Assembly (NCBI GenBank): GCA_015178975.1
Contig: WHVD01000002.1
Span: 1,240,001 to 1,304,000, forward strand
Length of the DNA stretch: 64,000 nucleotides
Reading direction: 5' to 3'
From: Hysterangium stoloniferum
Lineage: Eukaryota > Basidiomycota > Agaricomycetes > Hysterangiales > Hysterangiaceae
Shown: one piece after another, positions 1 to 13,260 of the stretch
How positions within the stretch are numbered: the stretch's first letter is position 1
How the letters are laid out: each line of letters opens with the position of its first letter
The notes under the pieces: model-generated
Databases searched by the model: none
What the model was told of the DNA's origin: nothing
What the model saw: only the letters and a program-made list of their open reading frames with translations
Made by a program: the position numbers and the translations under genes

Positions 1-614
1 GGCAACTGAATCAGAATTGAATTTGGCAGGGTGTCACCTTCCTAATGACGTTATGCAAGGTGACACAAACGAGGTCTGACGGTTCAGTAAGGAAACGAAG
101 GAAAGGTCGTTTTCTAATTGGCGCCTAACGATAAGTGGTGCAAATTCAATTCAATAAATATTCATACCGATTTTTCACCTGTCCTCGACCGCAGTGATAA
201 TCGTACTTTTTCATATTTATTTGTTACGTTCCTACTCATTTACATATCCCATAAACACATGTCTATACATCCATAAGTGACATGTATACACTGCACATAT
301 CTTTCGTACTGAAGTATCAAGTGTCACACACAACTCCACGTTATAAATACTAACCAAAGGTTATCAATAACAATTGTATCGTTGTTCAATTCTTGCTGTA
401 AAGCCTGCATATTTCACATTGGTCATCTTTCTACACTTCACACTTGTATTATTGTGCCAGATTACCAGCACCAGGGGGGAAGGGTACTTCTTGGGTTGCT
501 CAGGGTTATATCAAGGGGCGACTTCGGATCGTACCCTGTGAATACTTGATGAAAAACAGAAAGAAAAATTTGGAAGTTGTAGAGCTTCTATATCTAAACA
601 ACACTAGTAATTCA

Positions 615-2014
615 TTAGAATTTGAATACCTGTGTCGGGTCAACGAGCGGCTCTGAATTTGTCACAATCACACCCACCTGTTCAGTGGTATAACCCAGTT
701 CCTTCAATATACCGCCAACTTCGCCCTGCTTCATGCCCTCTTTCTTGCCGGCGACTGCAGCGACTTGTGCGGGAGGTCCTGGCTAAAGGTTAGAGTGCGG
801 CCCTCGTCTCAGGCCTTGCACACGAACCACAAATAAAGACTTTGACTTTATCGCCTACACTCGCAGGTGCCACATGTTTCTTGAGCACGTCTTTAGTCAC
901 GTACCCCACCTCTCCTTCACAAAAGATCAGTGGCTGAAACCAATTTGTCAGACATGTGCGCGGACCTTTCCAAGCCTTATCGACATTCTCTAAAACATAG
1001 ACCACGTCGAATTTATCGGGGTATTGTTTCTTCCACTCGTCAAACCGTTCCCGGAGAAGAATGTCTTTTTCAGTAACGTTGGCAAATATGAGCTTGAATT
1101 TAGTTTTGTTGCTCGGGTCGGGGAGCGCATAATCAAGTATTTGGTATAAGGGTGTTCTAGAGAGGGGATTAGTTTAACATAGAGTGACGTGAAAATAGTA
1201 AATAATAAACCAAAAAAAAAAAACTCACATTCCGCTTCCGCCGCCGATTAAAGCGACTTCCTCGAACTGGTTGACTGAGGTAAAGAGTTAATATATCAGC
1301 AACAAAAACATAAGACATTGGGGTGTATGACAATACTTGTGTATGGGAACTTAGCAATTGGCCCTTTAATGGCCAAGTCTTCTCCCTCCTTCAAAGAATG
1401 GATATGTTTAGACGCGTTTCCATTTTCGTACTTCTTGATAAGGAGATGTAATTCTCCGGGAAGATCAGGATGTGACGTAGGTGTGTATGGACGGATGATA
1501 GGTTTTCCTTTGGCGTCGTTTAATGCGTCAGGGTCGGCAGCTTTAACGACTACACAGGATGCAACGGGGAGTAAGGAGGATTCGCCGTCGGGTAGTTCAA
1601 AAACAAATCTAGGAGGGGTATCACAATAAGGACAAATGAGTAATGGGAGAGATAAGAGTTACATACGTAGAGGTATTATGATTGTATGGTATGACTTGCT
1701 TCAACTTAAAGTTGATAAACTGTTGGGGGTCCAATGGGCTCTTCTCTTGCTTTGGTTTAACAATTCCGGAGGTTAAAGCTAAAGATTTTCCAGAGGTGGA
1801 AAAAAAATAATAGCCCAAGCCTGCAGCAGCGGCACCTGCTCCTAAAGCAACCAATGTGTTGTTCGACTTCTTAGCCGCCGGTGGTGGTGGTGGTGGTGCT
1901 GTAGAATACCGCCTCGCCGCTCCTGTCTAATATATAGTACTATTAGAATAAGCCACAGAGTCAAACTAAAGTCCTTGAACTCACAAGAGTACGAGAAAAT
2001 GAGGCTCTCAACAT
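615..2014 (-). CDS. MCR1: NADH-cytochrome b5 reductase, mitochondrial outer-membrane type
   Basis: Flavoprotein that passes electrons from NADH to cytochrome b5 or similar acceptors. I read seven exons: 1985-2014, 1667-1926, 1337-1608, 1229-1274, 828-1156, 678-778 and 615-629. They sum to 1053 nt, that is 350 residues plus stop, with every junction in frame and GT-AG. The N-terminus (MLRASFSRTL, then basic and proline-rich) followed by an Ala/Gly-rich hydrophobic segment fits a mitochondrial signal-anchor. The FAD motif RPYTPTS lies near residue 137, the NADH-binding motif GGGSGITPLYQ near 200, then a CGPPAQV motif and the family C-terminus VFKF. The length is slightly above the yeast protein because of a proline-rich linker. 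The last coding exon is only 15 nt. Family assignment is secure; the exact electron acceptor is inferred. Confidence 0.93.
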
Positions 2015-2247
2015 GGTTTTAAGAAGCGAAACTTCGATCATTTTAAGATTTCACCATCCCACACGTGAGCACGTGATTGATGATATTACCAACGAAAAGG
2101 CGAACGCGTACATGGTCGCCCACATAAAAATAAATGCATGGATACACGAAGGCTACATAGGCTGCAATTGAATGGCATCTGCCAAATTGTAGGGTATAAG
2201 AGAGCGATGGAAAAACGTCCTTTGGAGTCCCATAAAATTACGTATTA

Positions 2248-5200
2248 TCAACCGTCTAGTAATCCACCCATGTCTGTCGAACGATGCACGGTCTGCACCA
2301 TATCCATTCCCTTACGGGCATATACAAGCTGAGGGTAAACGCGTAAGTCACCTCAATACACTGTGATCAAAAAGTGTACGTACGAGGTATGGATTGGCAG
2401 TCGACCCAGTAGTATCTGCTAGCACTTCATCCTTACGCACTTGTGTAACTTCCGAGTCATTGTACTTGAACCACACGTCGGGCTTATCTGGAAGGCAACG
2501 AGAATAGAAGAAATAATGACCCCATGAAGCTGAAGATCCGCGATGCACAAAGACCGAAGTCAGCTCGTATTCCGCTCGCTGCTCATCCCGCCAGATCGAC
2601 TCCAGTTCCTCTTTGAGCCTCGCAGCCTTTGTACGAAGATCCGTGAGTTCAGCCTGCAAGGCGATGCGCTCAGTTTCTATATGAGTCAGAAGCTCCTCGT
2701 CAACGTCCGGGAATGTCACAGTGTCCTGGTTTTTCAGGAAGTCAAATGCGCGGGACAAGTTCTCGGCAAACGATTCGCCCTACGTAACGCAACGGCCCGG
2801 TTCATACGACTCAAAAAATGCATGGGTTTCACACGCACCTTATCACTGGCGAGCGCATGAATCCTGTCCCTACAAATGTTCAGCTCGGATTGTACTGCTT
2901 TCGATTGTGCCCGCTTTGCTGGGTCAGCGCTGTCCAGGAACCGATCCACATAAAGCGTCTCTCCGAATCGCACGTACGCATGAGACTTGTACGGCTGCAG
3001 CGTATCACGATTGAATTGAACACGCTATGTTTAGCAATAAGTTTCAAGACCACCTCGGACGGGTAAGAGGCGATAATATACCTGAAGTTGGATCTGTAAA
3101 ATGGGTGGTAAATCAACCAGTGACACTTCCATCTTCGCTTTCCGGCCTTCAAGCTCCACAGTATCGTCAAAGTAACCGCTTAGGCCATCGTAGATGTCAA
3201 AGCTTTCTTCGGAGACGTTGACAGGCAAGTGCGAGAAGGCGTCCTCTTTCTCGTGGATTGAACCGCCGCGGTGAGGATTGGGGTCGTCTGGGAGAGGAGT
3301 GATGCGTTGCCGTATTGTACCATAAAACAATCTAATAGGATATGCAAAGCTTAATGTAAAGTAAGGAAGCTACAAGAACGAAACACGTACCGCTTTACGA
3401 CGCTGATCTTATCTTTGTCCGACATCGCCATATCATCGAAGCGCAGCAGGGCGGTCTCAATCTGGAACATACAATTATCCATACATTCTGCGACATCATG
3501 TTGCTTTCCTACATAACGATAAGCAACAAAACTGCAGATTTGAAAAAACATGTCGACAAACCAAACATCATCACAGACTCCGAGTTCACCTCTGGCTTAC
3601 GACGAGGGGGCAATGGCGGTGGCTTATTCTCCTTATCTTCATCCGCATCTTCATCCGCATCTTGCATATCTACATCCTTCCTAGACGTCCCAGCCACCGG
3701 CTCCGAACCCTCTCGTCGACGCTCAGCGGCATCACCTGGTGACACCATCACAAAGCCATCGCGATCCAGAATCGTATCAACATCCATCGACGGCGCAGAC
3801 TGTGGCCTTCGTTGCCGTTTACCGAGCACAGAAGGCGACGCGGGCAACGCAGGCGACGTGGGGGGCGGTGCAGGGCCCACCATTAACGGTTCGTCGACTA
3901 AGGTAGCATCGGTACTGGCTGATGAATCGGTGCCAATTTCGTTCGTACCGTGCTCATCTTCTTCTTCGTCTTTAGATGTGATTAATGCCAGTTTGGCTAG
4001 CTCTAACTCCGGCGTGACCGAGGGTGCGTCAGCATATTGAAGCTCCCAAAAGAGGTTTCCAAGCGCTGCGACGACTACACAGTTCATATGAGACTGTATT
4101 CAGTGGGGTGAGCTTAAATGACAATGAAACATACATTTTCGTGAACGCAAAATTTCCTTTCTCGTCACCAAACGACCGCCTACACGATGACGCTTGAGAT
4201 CGTCATCGCTGAGTTTCGTGTCATCCACAACATCGGGTGGCATCAACGCGGCGCGTAGATCCTTGATGGTATAGAAATACTATAACGCAATAATCAACAC
4301 TCTATGAGAAAAACAGAAAGGCGTAAAGAAATGGAAAAACTCACTTGTAGTAGAGAATTGAGGTAACAGGTATTGCCAAGTTGATTGAGACCTCGAGGCC
4401 ACTCAGGACGGTTGCTTTGTATCATTACGCCGGCTGGGTGACGAGAATAATTATGAACCACCGTGCACAGTAATGCACGGTTCACTTACGATCTTGACCG
4501 GTTTCGACAAATGTGAGTAACCGACTACTATCCCTATATCTCGCAATCACGCCCAACGCATCCTGCATCCTCTTCACCCCCGATGGCGCATCGTCCACCT
4601 AAACAGAGAAGGAAAGAAAAAGAAGCCATCAGTGCCCAGAACCCAAATCCAACAAATAGTCCTCCTCACCCTCAGCTTATAAATAGTAATCAACATCTCC
4701 TCCTCAACATCCGGCGGAACTTCCAACGTGCCATACGCTTTCTCGGGTGTCATCTCCGCCAGGCTCTCGTTCGCCTTATTCTTCAACATCCTACTTCCTC
4801 TCGACTCCGCAATGACATGCAACGCCCTCGTCAACTCCTGCCTTCTCGACGCCCCGCCATCCCACTTTTCCTGCTCCACGCCCTTCCACGCACTCGTCAT
4901 CTCAAGGTCCCACGCACTATACACGAACTCATCCTCCGATTCCTCCAAATCGACACGCAGGGAATTGGTACGTCCAAAGCCGAGAAGAGTCGCAGACTGG
5001 TCGAGGTGCTCCTTGAGCCAGCGGCCGCGATCAACTTCGCTTGTAATGAGGTTCTCGAGCTCGGTGGGAGGTGGTATGGTTGCCATGCGGAGGGAGACGG
5101 CGAGTTCATCAAGGGCAGAGAAGTACTCACGCGTGCGGGAAGGGTCGCATCGACATTGCGCACGGTAGGAGAATTCAAGGAGTTCTGGAGAAGGAATAAA

Positions 5201-7166
5201 ATATGAGTCACAATGTGATTGGATGCGGAGAGAACACGGTGCTTACGCGGTGAATATGTCGTAGGTGTTAAGCCTAATAGCTCAATCGCCTGCGGCGAGT
5301 ATGGAAACTCAAGATGACCGGGGAATCGATCGCGTTTAACTGCGCTAAAGATGAGTACGTGTGTTTGGAATAATCAAACCGGCAGACGGACTCTGATCAG
5401 GATGAGCACCAATCTCCATCTGATACATTTCCCTTGCAGTCTCGATCTGAACCCAGTTTTTACTCGGTAAGGTCTTAATCGTTGGTGCTACAGGAACTTT
5501 TAGCATCTCTAGCTCAAACAAATAGCAGATATCTCACGATGCCGTTTCCGATAATCATGCAACCACGCTCCCAATTCAACCCACGCCCGTAACAGACGAA
5601 GTCTCTCGCGGTTGTTCTTAAGTTTAGGCGACGCCATCACAGTATTGGGCGACTGTATAAGTGGTAATGTTGGGTCCTGGTTAACAACTGCGAAGCCTAG
5701 TACTTCGTACATCTTCAGACTATATAAGAGATCAGCGGCGCAGCATCACAGCGGAGTACAGATACGCACGCAGGAGTTGATACACCGACGTTCTGGACAA
5801 ATTTCTTTCCTGCGGCAATAGGCAGCGCGCGAGTTTCGCCTTTCCATAAGATATTTTCCAAGATCCTGGGTAGTGGTCAATAACAAACATTTTACTGCGG
5901 CTTACAAACGACTTACTTTATTGTGGTGTCGATGGCTTGAATAACAGCATCCGCTCGGCTAAGACCAACCGGATGCTCCGAACGTTCGCGGGCGAGATCA
6001 TCGAGGTGATGTGCCGGAATGACACCAGGTATCAAATCCGAGCATAGGACAAACATCGAACACTGACAGCACACATATAAATCCAACAAAATGTCATCTT
6101 CGCCTGTCTGTTCTACACCTTCCATCTGATCTGCCGCTTCAAGTCGACCAAACTGATCTTGGGTCTTCCACGATGGCGAAAAAGGGGGGTTAAGAGAAAG
6201 TGAGGATACAGAAGCGGGATAGCAATGGTAGTGATGTGTCAAATTCTTTTGCACATCGTATGGGTTGTTCGTAGTGCATGAACGGGTGGCTTGGCGCAGT
6301 GCGGGGTTGGGAAAAAGTACGCCTGGGTGTTTGTCTAGAAAGGACTGCGCCAGAGGCGGCAAATTGGATGATTTTCGAGCCAAGAACAATATCCAACCGT
6401 TTTCCTTGCGACAGTACAATGCATTGGGGTGTGGAACAGATTCGTGTACTTCTTCTCGAGACGGAGGCCGGAATGTCGCTGGAGGGGACGAAGAAGTTGG
6501 AGGAGTCGACGACGGAGAAGCCGACGTCGCTGGAGATGAAGCACAGGGAAGAGCTGAAAATTCCGGCTGTGTGACTGAAACGATAAACAACGAGTGCTCC
6601 GAGTCGTGTAGTTTCTCCGCCAAAAGAGTTGGCAAAATTCCCGGGCCTGGACGTCGAGCCTGAATAATCACCTCGTTGTCCCACCAACTAAGCTCCTCTT
6701 GCATATTTCTCCCGTCAATTTTAACTAGGGAAGAGTTATCTCCTGGAAGAAACCAACCCGCATCTGTTGAGGCTTGGGACCATGACTGCAAGTCGTTAAT
6801 GACAGACGAGCGACCGCGAGACTCCCATTCTTCTGGTTCGGCAGAAACAAGCGATGGCATGCTCTCATCTAATTCCACATCCTGTATTAATTCTGGACTC
6901 CGCCATTTTGCTTCGCTCAGTGTTGCTGCAGTGTCATAAAGTGGCGGTGACGGCTCAGTCGCTTCCTCAGGTTTATAAGGCTGAATATAATGGAAGGTGG
7001 TGTACGATGATCCTGCTGGCGTCCTTCGTGGCAATGTGGGTGGTGGGTGACCGTAGAAACTATTAGGGGTCACTGTTTTGGAAGATGACGAAGCGCTGGA
7101 AGCCGGCGACACATTGGGTGAGGGCAACGGTCGTTTCCTTAGGTCCGAAGGCTTGTCATTTTCCAT
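2248..7166 (-). CDS. UBP2: Ubiquitin carboxyl-terminal hydrolase, Ubp2 type
   Basis: Cysteine protease that removes ubiquitin from proteins. The long N-terminal part (about 5917-7166 plus exons down to 4570) holds the conserved Ubp2-type region (LDLYVCCQCSMFV, LYCRKENGWILF), which I take to be the RPT repeat region of this family. The catalytic domain follows: Cys box GLNQLGNTCYLNSLLQ near 4340-4390, then KQHDVAECMDNCMFQIE near 3440-3510, and the His box SWGHYFFYSRCLPDKPDVW with KYNDSEV near 2440-2530. A Ser/Asp/Pro-rich insertion at about 3590-4030 lies inside the domain. The final intron is 2329-2383 and the last exon ends at a TGA at 2248. Clear introns include 5720-5769 and 5866-5916. I chose the ATG at 7166 because the protein from there resembles the family; an in-frame ATG at 7262 is possible. 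The protein is roughly 1,250 residues. Not all junctions were fixed. Confidence 0.88.
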
Positions 7167-7262
7167 AGTATTCTCTCTATCCCTAAAGTCAACGGAAGAT
7201 AATAGGAAGCTGCAAAAAGGGTCACGTTGTGTGTGTCTCCAGTGTCGTTTTCTCCAGTGCAC

Positions 7263-9370
7263 ATAAACTGTCGTGTGTTAATATCTTTCCAAAGAATTAG
7301 GATATTCAGACAGATTTAGCTGTAGTTCATGGTTCCTACATTGTTTCCCACCAATAACTCTACTCTTGAGGCCGTGTGGAGGCTCTAAGCTGCAAACAAG
7401 AGTGAGCTACACTGGGGTCGCGGAGTTAAAAGACGTTGCTGACATAACAGCAGAATCACGTGATGAGCCGCGAGAAACGCAACCCTTTCACTTAAATTAC
7501 ACGTAAGAGTGCTGCAGGGCTTGCCTACGCTATGATATCACCGACCTATGCTCTCTTCCATACAGATGGGTCGTGCGCTTTTAAGTCCTCTAGTTCACTC
7601 CACCCATACTGGTATCTACAAACGGTCTGGCACTGCACCATACAATCCAATTTCTCTTTTCGGCGGGTTATATAACTGAAAAAGTCAAATTTTCCTGTGC
7701 CATAAGTACCAGTTGGGGCCGCCCTATATAACGGAGAAATGGACAGCATGTATTATAATCGGACCCAGTACACCTGCAACAGGCGCTGCCACGCCGACCA
7801 TCTATATTTTCACTCTATTCAACATATCCTAATATATTGAAAGCAGACTATTATTCTACATCGCACCTACAGACTGGAAACCTAGGCGGGCGGGTGGAAC
7901 TGAGGTAAATGGGATAGCCAATAAACATTCGTGTTGCTGTAATGGCATGGGATGTATAACATGCAAAAAGACTAGTCTTCTGCGACACCCAAATATACCC
8001 GACAATATGCCGGCATCCTTGTTATCAGGGTTGGGCCTCTTCTTTATTGCCGCACTCCCCACTCCAAAGTTCATTTTCTATACAAGAGATATAGTGCCGC
8101 GATAGCGCCACTTGATGTCAATCACATAATTTCAGCGATGACGATCCAAAAAACCTCCATTCACAAAAGAGTATTCAATCTGCACCAAATCATCAACGGC
8201 ACTGTACTCGGTCTCTGCGGATTGCATCATAAATCCTCCAACTTAAAATTCCATCTCGGGCGGCCGCCGTCTCCCGGGAATATGCAGTCGAAGAAGTGAT
8301 GTTGGTCCGTTTCATCATTGATGGTTTGCAGGGGTTTGTGCCTGAGGTACGGCTCCGTCTGACCTGCGTTTGAAATTCACTTAAGTGAACTTCACCTGTC
8401 TCCGTCAGGAAAAAGGCACCTTGATACCTAGTGCAATGTAACCTATGCAGGAATGTAATGCTGTAGCAAGGGTCCAGTTTACGTAGCTAATGTAGCAAAA
8501 TGAAGTAGCCGTAGCAGTATGTAGGCGCGCCATCGAATCCACTACAAGCCTCCCTAAATAACCTACGACGCTAGGAGACTTTAGTGAATTTTGAGAAGAT
8601 AGTCTGATGGAGCCGTATCTCTAGGCGTGGGTCAAATTGTTGTGCTCATAGAGTCCTTGGGAGAAGTTTAGTGTAAGGCAATAAACATACATGATATCCA
8701 CAACACTTCAATTGTATCAAACGAAGTAGCTGAGCTATGAGAGTTGAGATCGCTATCGAGAACACGTCAGGAACAACTGATCATGTGTAAGCCTGATATA
8801 CCGATTATATTACCACAGACGCGCATAGTACTATTTTAGATAGATCCTTTTACTTATTGTCATCACCGTATATCGTACTCGCCGTTCTCGAGGAATACAG
8901 TTTGGTCCTATCAACGTCTGGACCGATGCCAATGTAAGGCTGCATTAAACAGCAGCCTTTCATCATGAGCTGTCCTGTAGCGCCGTTTTGGGAATGAGAA
9001 GCTCCTGGCGCATAGAAGTATAATATGGAACTTCGCAAATCATTGTCTGGCTTTTCATAAATATTGGTGTATAGTTAGACTTTCTTCTCATAGATTTTAC
9101 TATTTGATATTTGGGTTATCCCGTCGTAATATGAGTGTAACCTGCTACTGGATGCAGGAATCACAGCATAGCCAAGTTATTCATCACATTCCTTCTTCCT
9201 TATTTGCACCAGCCAGAATATGTTTAATATCATTCATCACATCAAAGCGTTAATCTTGCATGATGGCTCCCAGGTCGACAAGGACGGGTTTGGCATATAT
9301 ATTCCTCGTTGACCTGATCCTAACCGCCAATCCACACTCGCTTTACCTCTCTCTTGTTATTCGTGCTGAT
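7263..9370. other. Intergenic region, no gene recognised
   Basis: About 2.1 kb, moderately AT-rich. Only short open frames occur and none resembles a known protein. The part next to 7166-7263 should hold the UBP2 promoter. No TIR, LTR or tandem repeat was seen. Confidence 0.5.
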
Positions 9371-11084
9371 ATGTCCAATGACACCCAAATGTCTGCTCTG
9401 GTGCAGGAGCTGGCTGACGCGTTAGTTATCACACTAATTCAGTCTCACTTACACTCGAATTCTTTTTTAGCCAGGTCGTCGATTTCGTTCAGTTTGCCGC
9501 AATGGGTATATGTCAGATTCAATTTCACAGAACACCGCTGATATGTACTGTAGCGGTCTTATTATATGACACACTCCTAACATTCCCCAGAGAACTCGAG
9601 TTGATTTGGTTTCCGAAATTTCGAAGCGCCAACCTTCTCTACGCCACCAGTCGGTACAGTACGCTGATCGTTCAAGTGATAGAGTCATTCGATTTTGGAG
9701 TCGGAATTAAGGCATGTATTAGTCATTTATTTAGCAATTTTAAACTTATATATATCACTACAGTATGAGTTCTTACTTTCCTAGAATTCGAACTGATATC
9801 TTGATCCTGTTCTACTAGTGCTTGCAATGTTATCACTGATATTCTCATAGTATTAGAGATGCTAACGGGTATTTCATCATCAGGTACTAGGAACAGTACA
9901 TTAGTAAATATTAAAGGGAATAGCTGATGATCTCTTCTCATAGCAATCTTATTGGCTCGGGTATACGCCGTTACACAACCACGGCGGTACATATTCTCAG
10001 TTTTGGCAATATTGGTGGCATTGCAGGCTATTTGTGATGTGGTGCGATGCTAGACGCCTGGATCCATAGCTACTTCATCGTCTAACTTTTAATCCCTTCC
10101 AGCTTCAGCGAGTATGGCTAAAGAGATGTGAAGGCATGAGCTTCTTGATTAAACTGTGAGTCTCACTTGTGACGGACGGCCCTTGGGCATATAGCCTAAC
10201 TGCCTTCTCTGAGTCACCAGTTGTAGATATTCGCCGAAATATTTGGGATATCGAACATGCCACTGAAGCATCCCTGTTCCACAGACACCATTAATACCTC
10301 AATATCGCTCCTATTCGATACTGTGGTATTCCTGATAATCGGGTATCACACCTGGTCCATTATGAAACTCAGACGGTCTGCGTCTGATGTGATGGGGCGT
10401 AAATCACTTGTGGACTTGATTTTTCAGCAAGGTACGATATTGTGGATTAAATTTGGTTCATTTTTCGGTGAAATACATCCAAATCGTCTAATAGGTGTAG
10501 TTCGATTTCTGTATGCAGTTTCCTCGAACATGTAATTCTATCGAGGGCTAACAAAACAAATGACAGGGTGGCCTCTCTTTTGAACGTCGGGATACTTATC
10601 TTTAATAACGTGAGTGTAGGTCTAAGTCATATGCAAGCTCATGGAGGCTCACTCTGGCTGAAAAGGTCTGCAGAGTATGCCAATCTATTTGTCTTCAATC
10701 CGTCGATTAATTAATCCAATTCATGGACGTTAGCTATCTCTTTTGGGCCTTATTAACGCTATCTCGTATTCGTAAGCATGTAATAACAGGCATTCTAGGT
10801 TACTAAATTATACCTATAGGTTAGCCCAGATACTGATTTTGCACTTCTTTCTCGATTTGCGGGAGCGCAATATCCATCCGCACGGCATGTCTGCAACTAC
10901 GCAACCTGAACCTCTCAACACATTCCGAGCTGTTGTCCGGAATGCCGGAAATTCGATTCTCGAAGATTTCCAAGATTTGGAATATGAAGAATTTCTGGCT
11001 GCTCGTTCTACCAGTGAACAATGCGGCGAGCATCAGAGGAGTGGCCAGCAGGAGGGAGTCAGTCACTCCCGGGAATCGCAGTGA
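9371..11084 (+). pseudogene. DUF6533-type multi-spanning membrane protein, probably degraded
   Basis: Belongs to the large agaricomycete family of about seven-helix proteins annotated as DUF6533; function unknown. Exon 1 (9371-9420, MSNDTQMSALVQELADA) joins in frame to exon 2 from 9471, which carries the family core LYDTLLTFPRELELIWFPKF and SRYSTLIVQVIESF. Later pieces in the right order are AILLARVYAVTQPRRYIF with a following helix (about 9946-10050), INTSISLLFDTVVFLI with GRKSLVDLIFQQG (10257-10440), and the family end FLDLRERNIHPHG (about 10840-10880) running to a stop at 11082-11084. Between 9715 and 9945 I found no splice pattern that keeps the frame, and several joins hit stops. It could be an intact gene with unusual introns, but decay is more likely. 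Confidence 0.6.
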
Positions 11085-13260
11085 CGGAGTCCCCATGGAC
11101 AGCGGAAAACCAGGAAGTGGCCGAAGCCCCGGGTTGGCTGCTTAGATGAGTGCCAGCAGGAAATAAATGGAATGTGACATAATATTTATACTGGCTCATT
11201 GACTAGTTTGATCATGCTCACGGAGGAGATAGCGTCGAAGAGGTAAATTCGTTGTTGAATCTGCTTCAGTCCCATTAAGAACTCTTAATGAGTGACAACT
11301 TCACTAAGTATGTATTGATACCTACCTGTTACTACAGGTAGAATGAGTAAGACATTAATAAGGAAACCCTGTGTTCCTCTTAGTAAGTGACAACGAGGCT
11401 ACGCTTGATAGTCTACATAAAGGGCATAGACATTCCCAAACGTGACTTGGTGGATTTTAACTCTGTTGCCCTTTTAGATCCTTAAACGAGTTCAACTCTT
11501 TAAGGATCCAATAAATGGTTGGTGGAGTCCATATAAAATAAGCCTCTACTGAAGAAAGATCCTAAAAAATTTTGGAGCTGGGATGTTTTCCTGTGTTGGA
11601 CTTCTGTGGTTGTTGTGGTTGTTGTGGTTCCGAAGGATAGAAGTGATACCGAGGGACGTTGTGGATAACACGGCACCGCTGCAGTGGACCGATTTGGAAG
11701 AAAAACCGGCCTAGTTTTTGGTGAATTGTGACCTAACCTTTTTCATGCTGATTGCGGCGGAGGTGAGGTACACGATAAACTGAGGTTGAGATATAAGCCT
11801 GGCAGTAACCCAAAATGTAAGCAATACAAAAAATGAAGTAACAATAACACTTGTTTAATCTCAGTCTCTTCATACTCCTCATCTACAGCGCTCGTGATTA
11901 CCTCGTTCGTCCGTATCATCGTTGTCACCGTCCTTGTCCGCGACAGTAAGGGCTGTAGTCTGCTTCGGCGTGCTTCGAAAAGAAGCATATAGGTTCAGAA
12001 ACATTGAGGGTCCTCTCGAACGGTCGAGTCCAATAACATTGAAAAGTGAGCACTAGTAGCCACATAATGTTAATGAGGTGTCGCTGATGCAGGCAAAAAT
12101 GTGAAAAACGATAGGATACCCACCAGCCATCGTCCGCATATGACACGATGACATATCAATGTATAATCTGGGAATTTTATCGACGGGGGCTATTTTCGCA
12201 ATGCTCAGAGTTCAACGGCAGGTCCCCAAAGGCGTGTAGCGCCGTGTATTAGCTGGCATCAGTAAAATGGTATTTGTTTCGGACGGCTCCCGGAGGAGAT
12301 CCCCCCATTCTAGGAAGCTCCTAGACGTTGTGGAGCGTGTGGAGCATCCCAGAATAGGGGTACCTTCTCCCACCATTTTACTGATGGGGGATCGGGAAAG
12401 GGACCCGTAGATACCCAGAAATTCGAAAGCTCTCTTCGTGGTATGCTTGAATTGGCAGTTTACTGCGCACGTGCGCGACGGCGACTCGATAAAATAATAT
12501 GCGCTGCGGAGATGGTCAATTATGAAGCGGGGACACACTGTATTAATGAGCTACCCATCGGCGAGAGGTCCTATAAATCGGGATTAATGGTAGGTCGGCC
12601 ATGCTCACGTGCTCACCCCCTGAAAGCGACCCTTACCCAGAAGATTGAAGAGCCTTCCCTGCGTCGGCACCTATAGGCGGCGTGGACACTAGAATCCGGG
12701 ACCGCAACTACAGCTGACATTGTCTAAGGAAAGTGAAGCTGAATATATGCGATCCACGGCCATTTCTGAGTCAATATGGGGTGAACTTTCACTCTTGAGA
12801 CATTCAATGTCACCATCCGCCTCAGATGCACAAACCAGAAAAATATTTCTTGAATAGTCTGGAAATGGTCCTGCTAATTAGTGACGTAGTTCCAAGAAAT
12901 CTACAAAGTAGATAGGGAGCCTCGGTTCACGGAGAAATGGTACCCCCAATCAATTAGCGGTGTGGCTTCGATTACATAAGCACATATCGATCTTCTGACA
13001 TACCGCGACGCCCTCGACATTGTGTACGACCTTCATCTCTTCAGAACTTTCTCATTGACTATCATCTAACGGTAAGATGTCCCTTCCTTTCTTCGTGCCA
13101 CATTTGGTTGACATTTCCCCAAATACAGGCTGTCTTTATGTGCGTGGGATGCCTGCTTCCTCTCTCAACGTTCCCCACAGAATTCTCCAACGATTTTCTC
13201 CCATATTTCCAGTGAGGCCTAATAGGAGCATTCCACAACATATAATAGAAGCCAATTTAA
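11085..13260. other. Intergenic region with a small TIR repeat
   Basis: About 2.2 kb between the DUF6533 remnant and HOG1. Apart from the repeat at 12258-12386 and GTT-rich low complexity near 11600-11630, nothing is recognised. The last few hundred bases should contain the HOG1 promoter. Confidence 0.5.
12258..12386. repeat. 129-bp element with 15-bp terminal inverted repeats
   Basis: The sequence starts with CATCAGTAAAATGGT and ends with its exact reverse complement (12372-12386). The core (about 12280-12356) recurs in inverted orientation at about 27076-27146, upstream of the first MFS gene, at roughly three-quarters identity by eye. It has no coding capacity. It could be a miniature TIR element; no clear target duplication was seen. 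Confidence 0.5.

Noticed and set aside
4583..5206. 207-codon plus-strand ORF
   Set aside because: Antisense shadow of UBP2 exons that clearly continue the minus-strand protein.
6190..6687. 165-codon minus-strand ORF in another frame
   Set aside because: Shadow of the large UBP2 exon; low-complexity sequence keeps it open.
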